5,256 nucleotides of DNA from Candidatus Aminicenantota bacterium (GTDB taxonomy: Bacteria > Acidobacteriota > Aminicenantia > Aminicenantales > Aminicenantaceae), in assembly GCA_030615975.1 (NCBI GenBank), contig JAUWYH010000117.1, positions 1-5,256 of the forward strand, given 5' to 3'. The translations under genes and the position numbers were made by a program. The notes below the pieces were generated by a model, which worked only from the letters and a program-made list of their open reading frames with translations, made no database searches and was not told the origin of the DNA. How positions within the stretch are numbered: position 1 is the first letter of the stretch; the number at the start of each line of letters is the position of its first letter. Of the stretch, positions 5,130 through 5,256 are shown piece after piece.

Positions 5130-5256
5130 ATGGAAAATCATCCTAAGTTATATAGTATCAAGATATTTATTATAATGATCATACCGCTTTTTTGTATTGG
5201 TTGTAGTACTGATATATTTCATCTCAAACCTGAGAAACAACCACTCTCAGAGAAGG
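5130..5256 (+). CDS. Putative lipoprotein, N-terminal part (cut by window end)
   Basis: An open frame of 42 codons runs off the right end of the window. The N-terminus reads as a lipoprotein signal peptide: short charged region MENHPKLYSIK (1-11), hydrophobic core IFIIMIIPLF (12-21), then CIG before Cys25, which would be the lipidated residue. The lipobox is slightly off consensus, with Cys at -3 where Leu is usual, but Ile at -2 and Gly at -1 are acceptable. After Cys25 comes STDIFHLKPEKQPLSEK, a hydrophilic linker. The product would be exported and anchored to the inner or outer membrane. ATG 5130 has GGAAG at 5122-5126 very close upstream. An in-frame ATG at 5106, with AGGGAG at 5099-5104 almost touching it, would give a less typical long n-region. 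No family can be named from so short a piece. Confidence 0.6.
   Translation, partial: MENHPKLYSIKIFIIMIIPLFCIGCSTDIFHLKPEKQPLSEK

Overview
The window looks like chromosomal DNA from a Gram-negative bacterium with moderate-to-low G+C. Acyl-CoA chemistry, a TetR regulator of the kind found beside fatty-acid genes, and a probable lipoprotein would fit an anaerobic deltaproteobacterium (Desulfobacterota). That placement is an inference from gene style, not something the sequence proves. No rRNA, tRNA, CRISPR array or recognisable transposase gene is present.

Layout. Bases 1-112 hold what may be the last codons of a decayed gene, possibly a flavodoxin-type oxidoreductase. Bases 111-392 are a long, non-coding imperfect palindrome whose two halves match in several blocks. 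It has roughly 31-bp terminal inverted repeats and a GC-rich, multi-hairpin core, and it is the most unusual object here. Next come a small cyclophilin-like (DUF369/TM1367-type) protein gene (509-886), a TetR-family regulator (1083-1700) behind a good sigma-70 promoter, a crotonase-superfamily gene (1863-2723) and a short PlsC-type acyltransferase (2863-3453), all on the + strand. A major facilitator transporter (3588-4823) lies on the - strand, convergent with plsC. A divergent intergenic region follows, with a strong predicted + strand promoter (TTGACC-17-TATACT), and the window ends inside a probable lipoprotein gene (from 5130).

How the parts may work together. The TetR regulator, the crotonase and the acyltransferase suggest a small acyl-CoA/lipid locus in which the regulator senses an acyl-CoA or related ligand. 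The gaps between these genes (162 and 139 bp), an intrinsic-terminator-like hairpin directly before the crotonase gene and a possible separate promoter before plsC argue against a simple tight operon. The crotonase lacks both glutamates of classical enoyl-CoA hydratase but has an aspartate where isomerase-type relatives carry one, so isomerase or other chemistry is more likely than hydration. It is also clearly richer in G+C than its neighbours. The DUF369 protein, transporter and lipoprotein have no evident functional link to the acyl-CoA genes.
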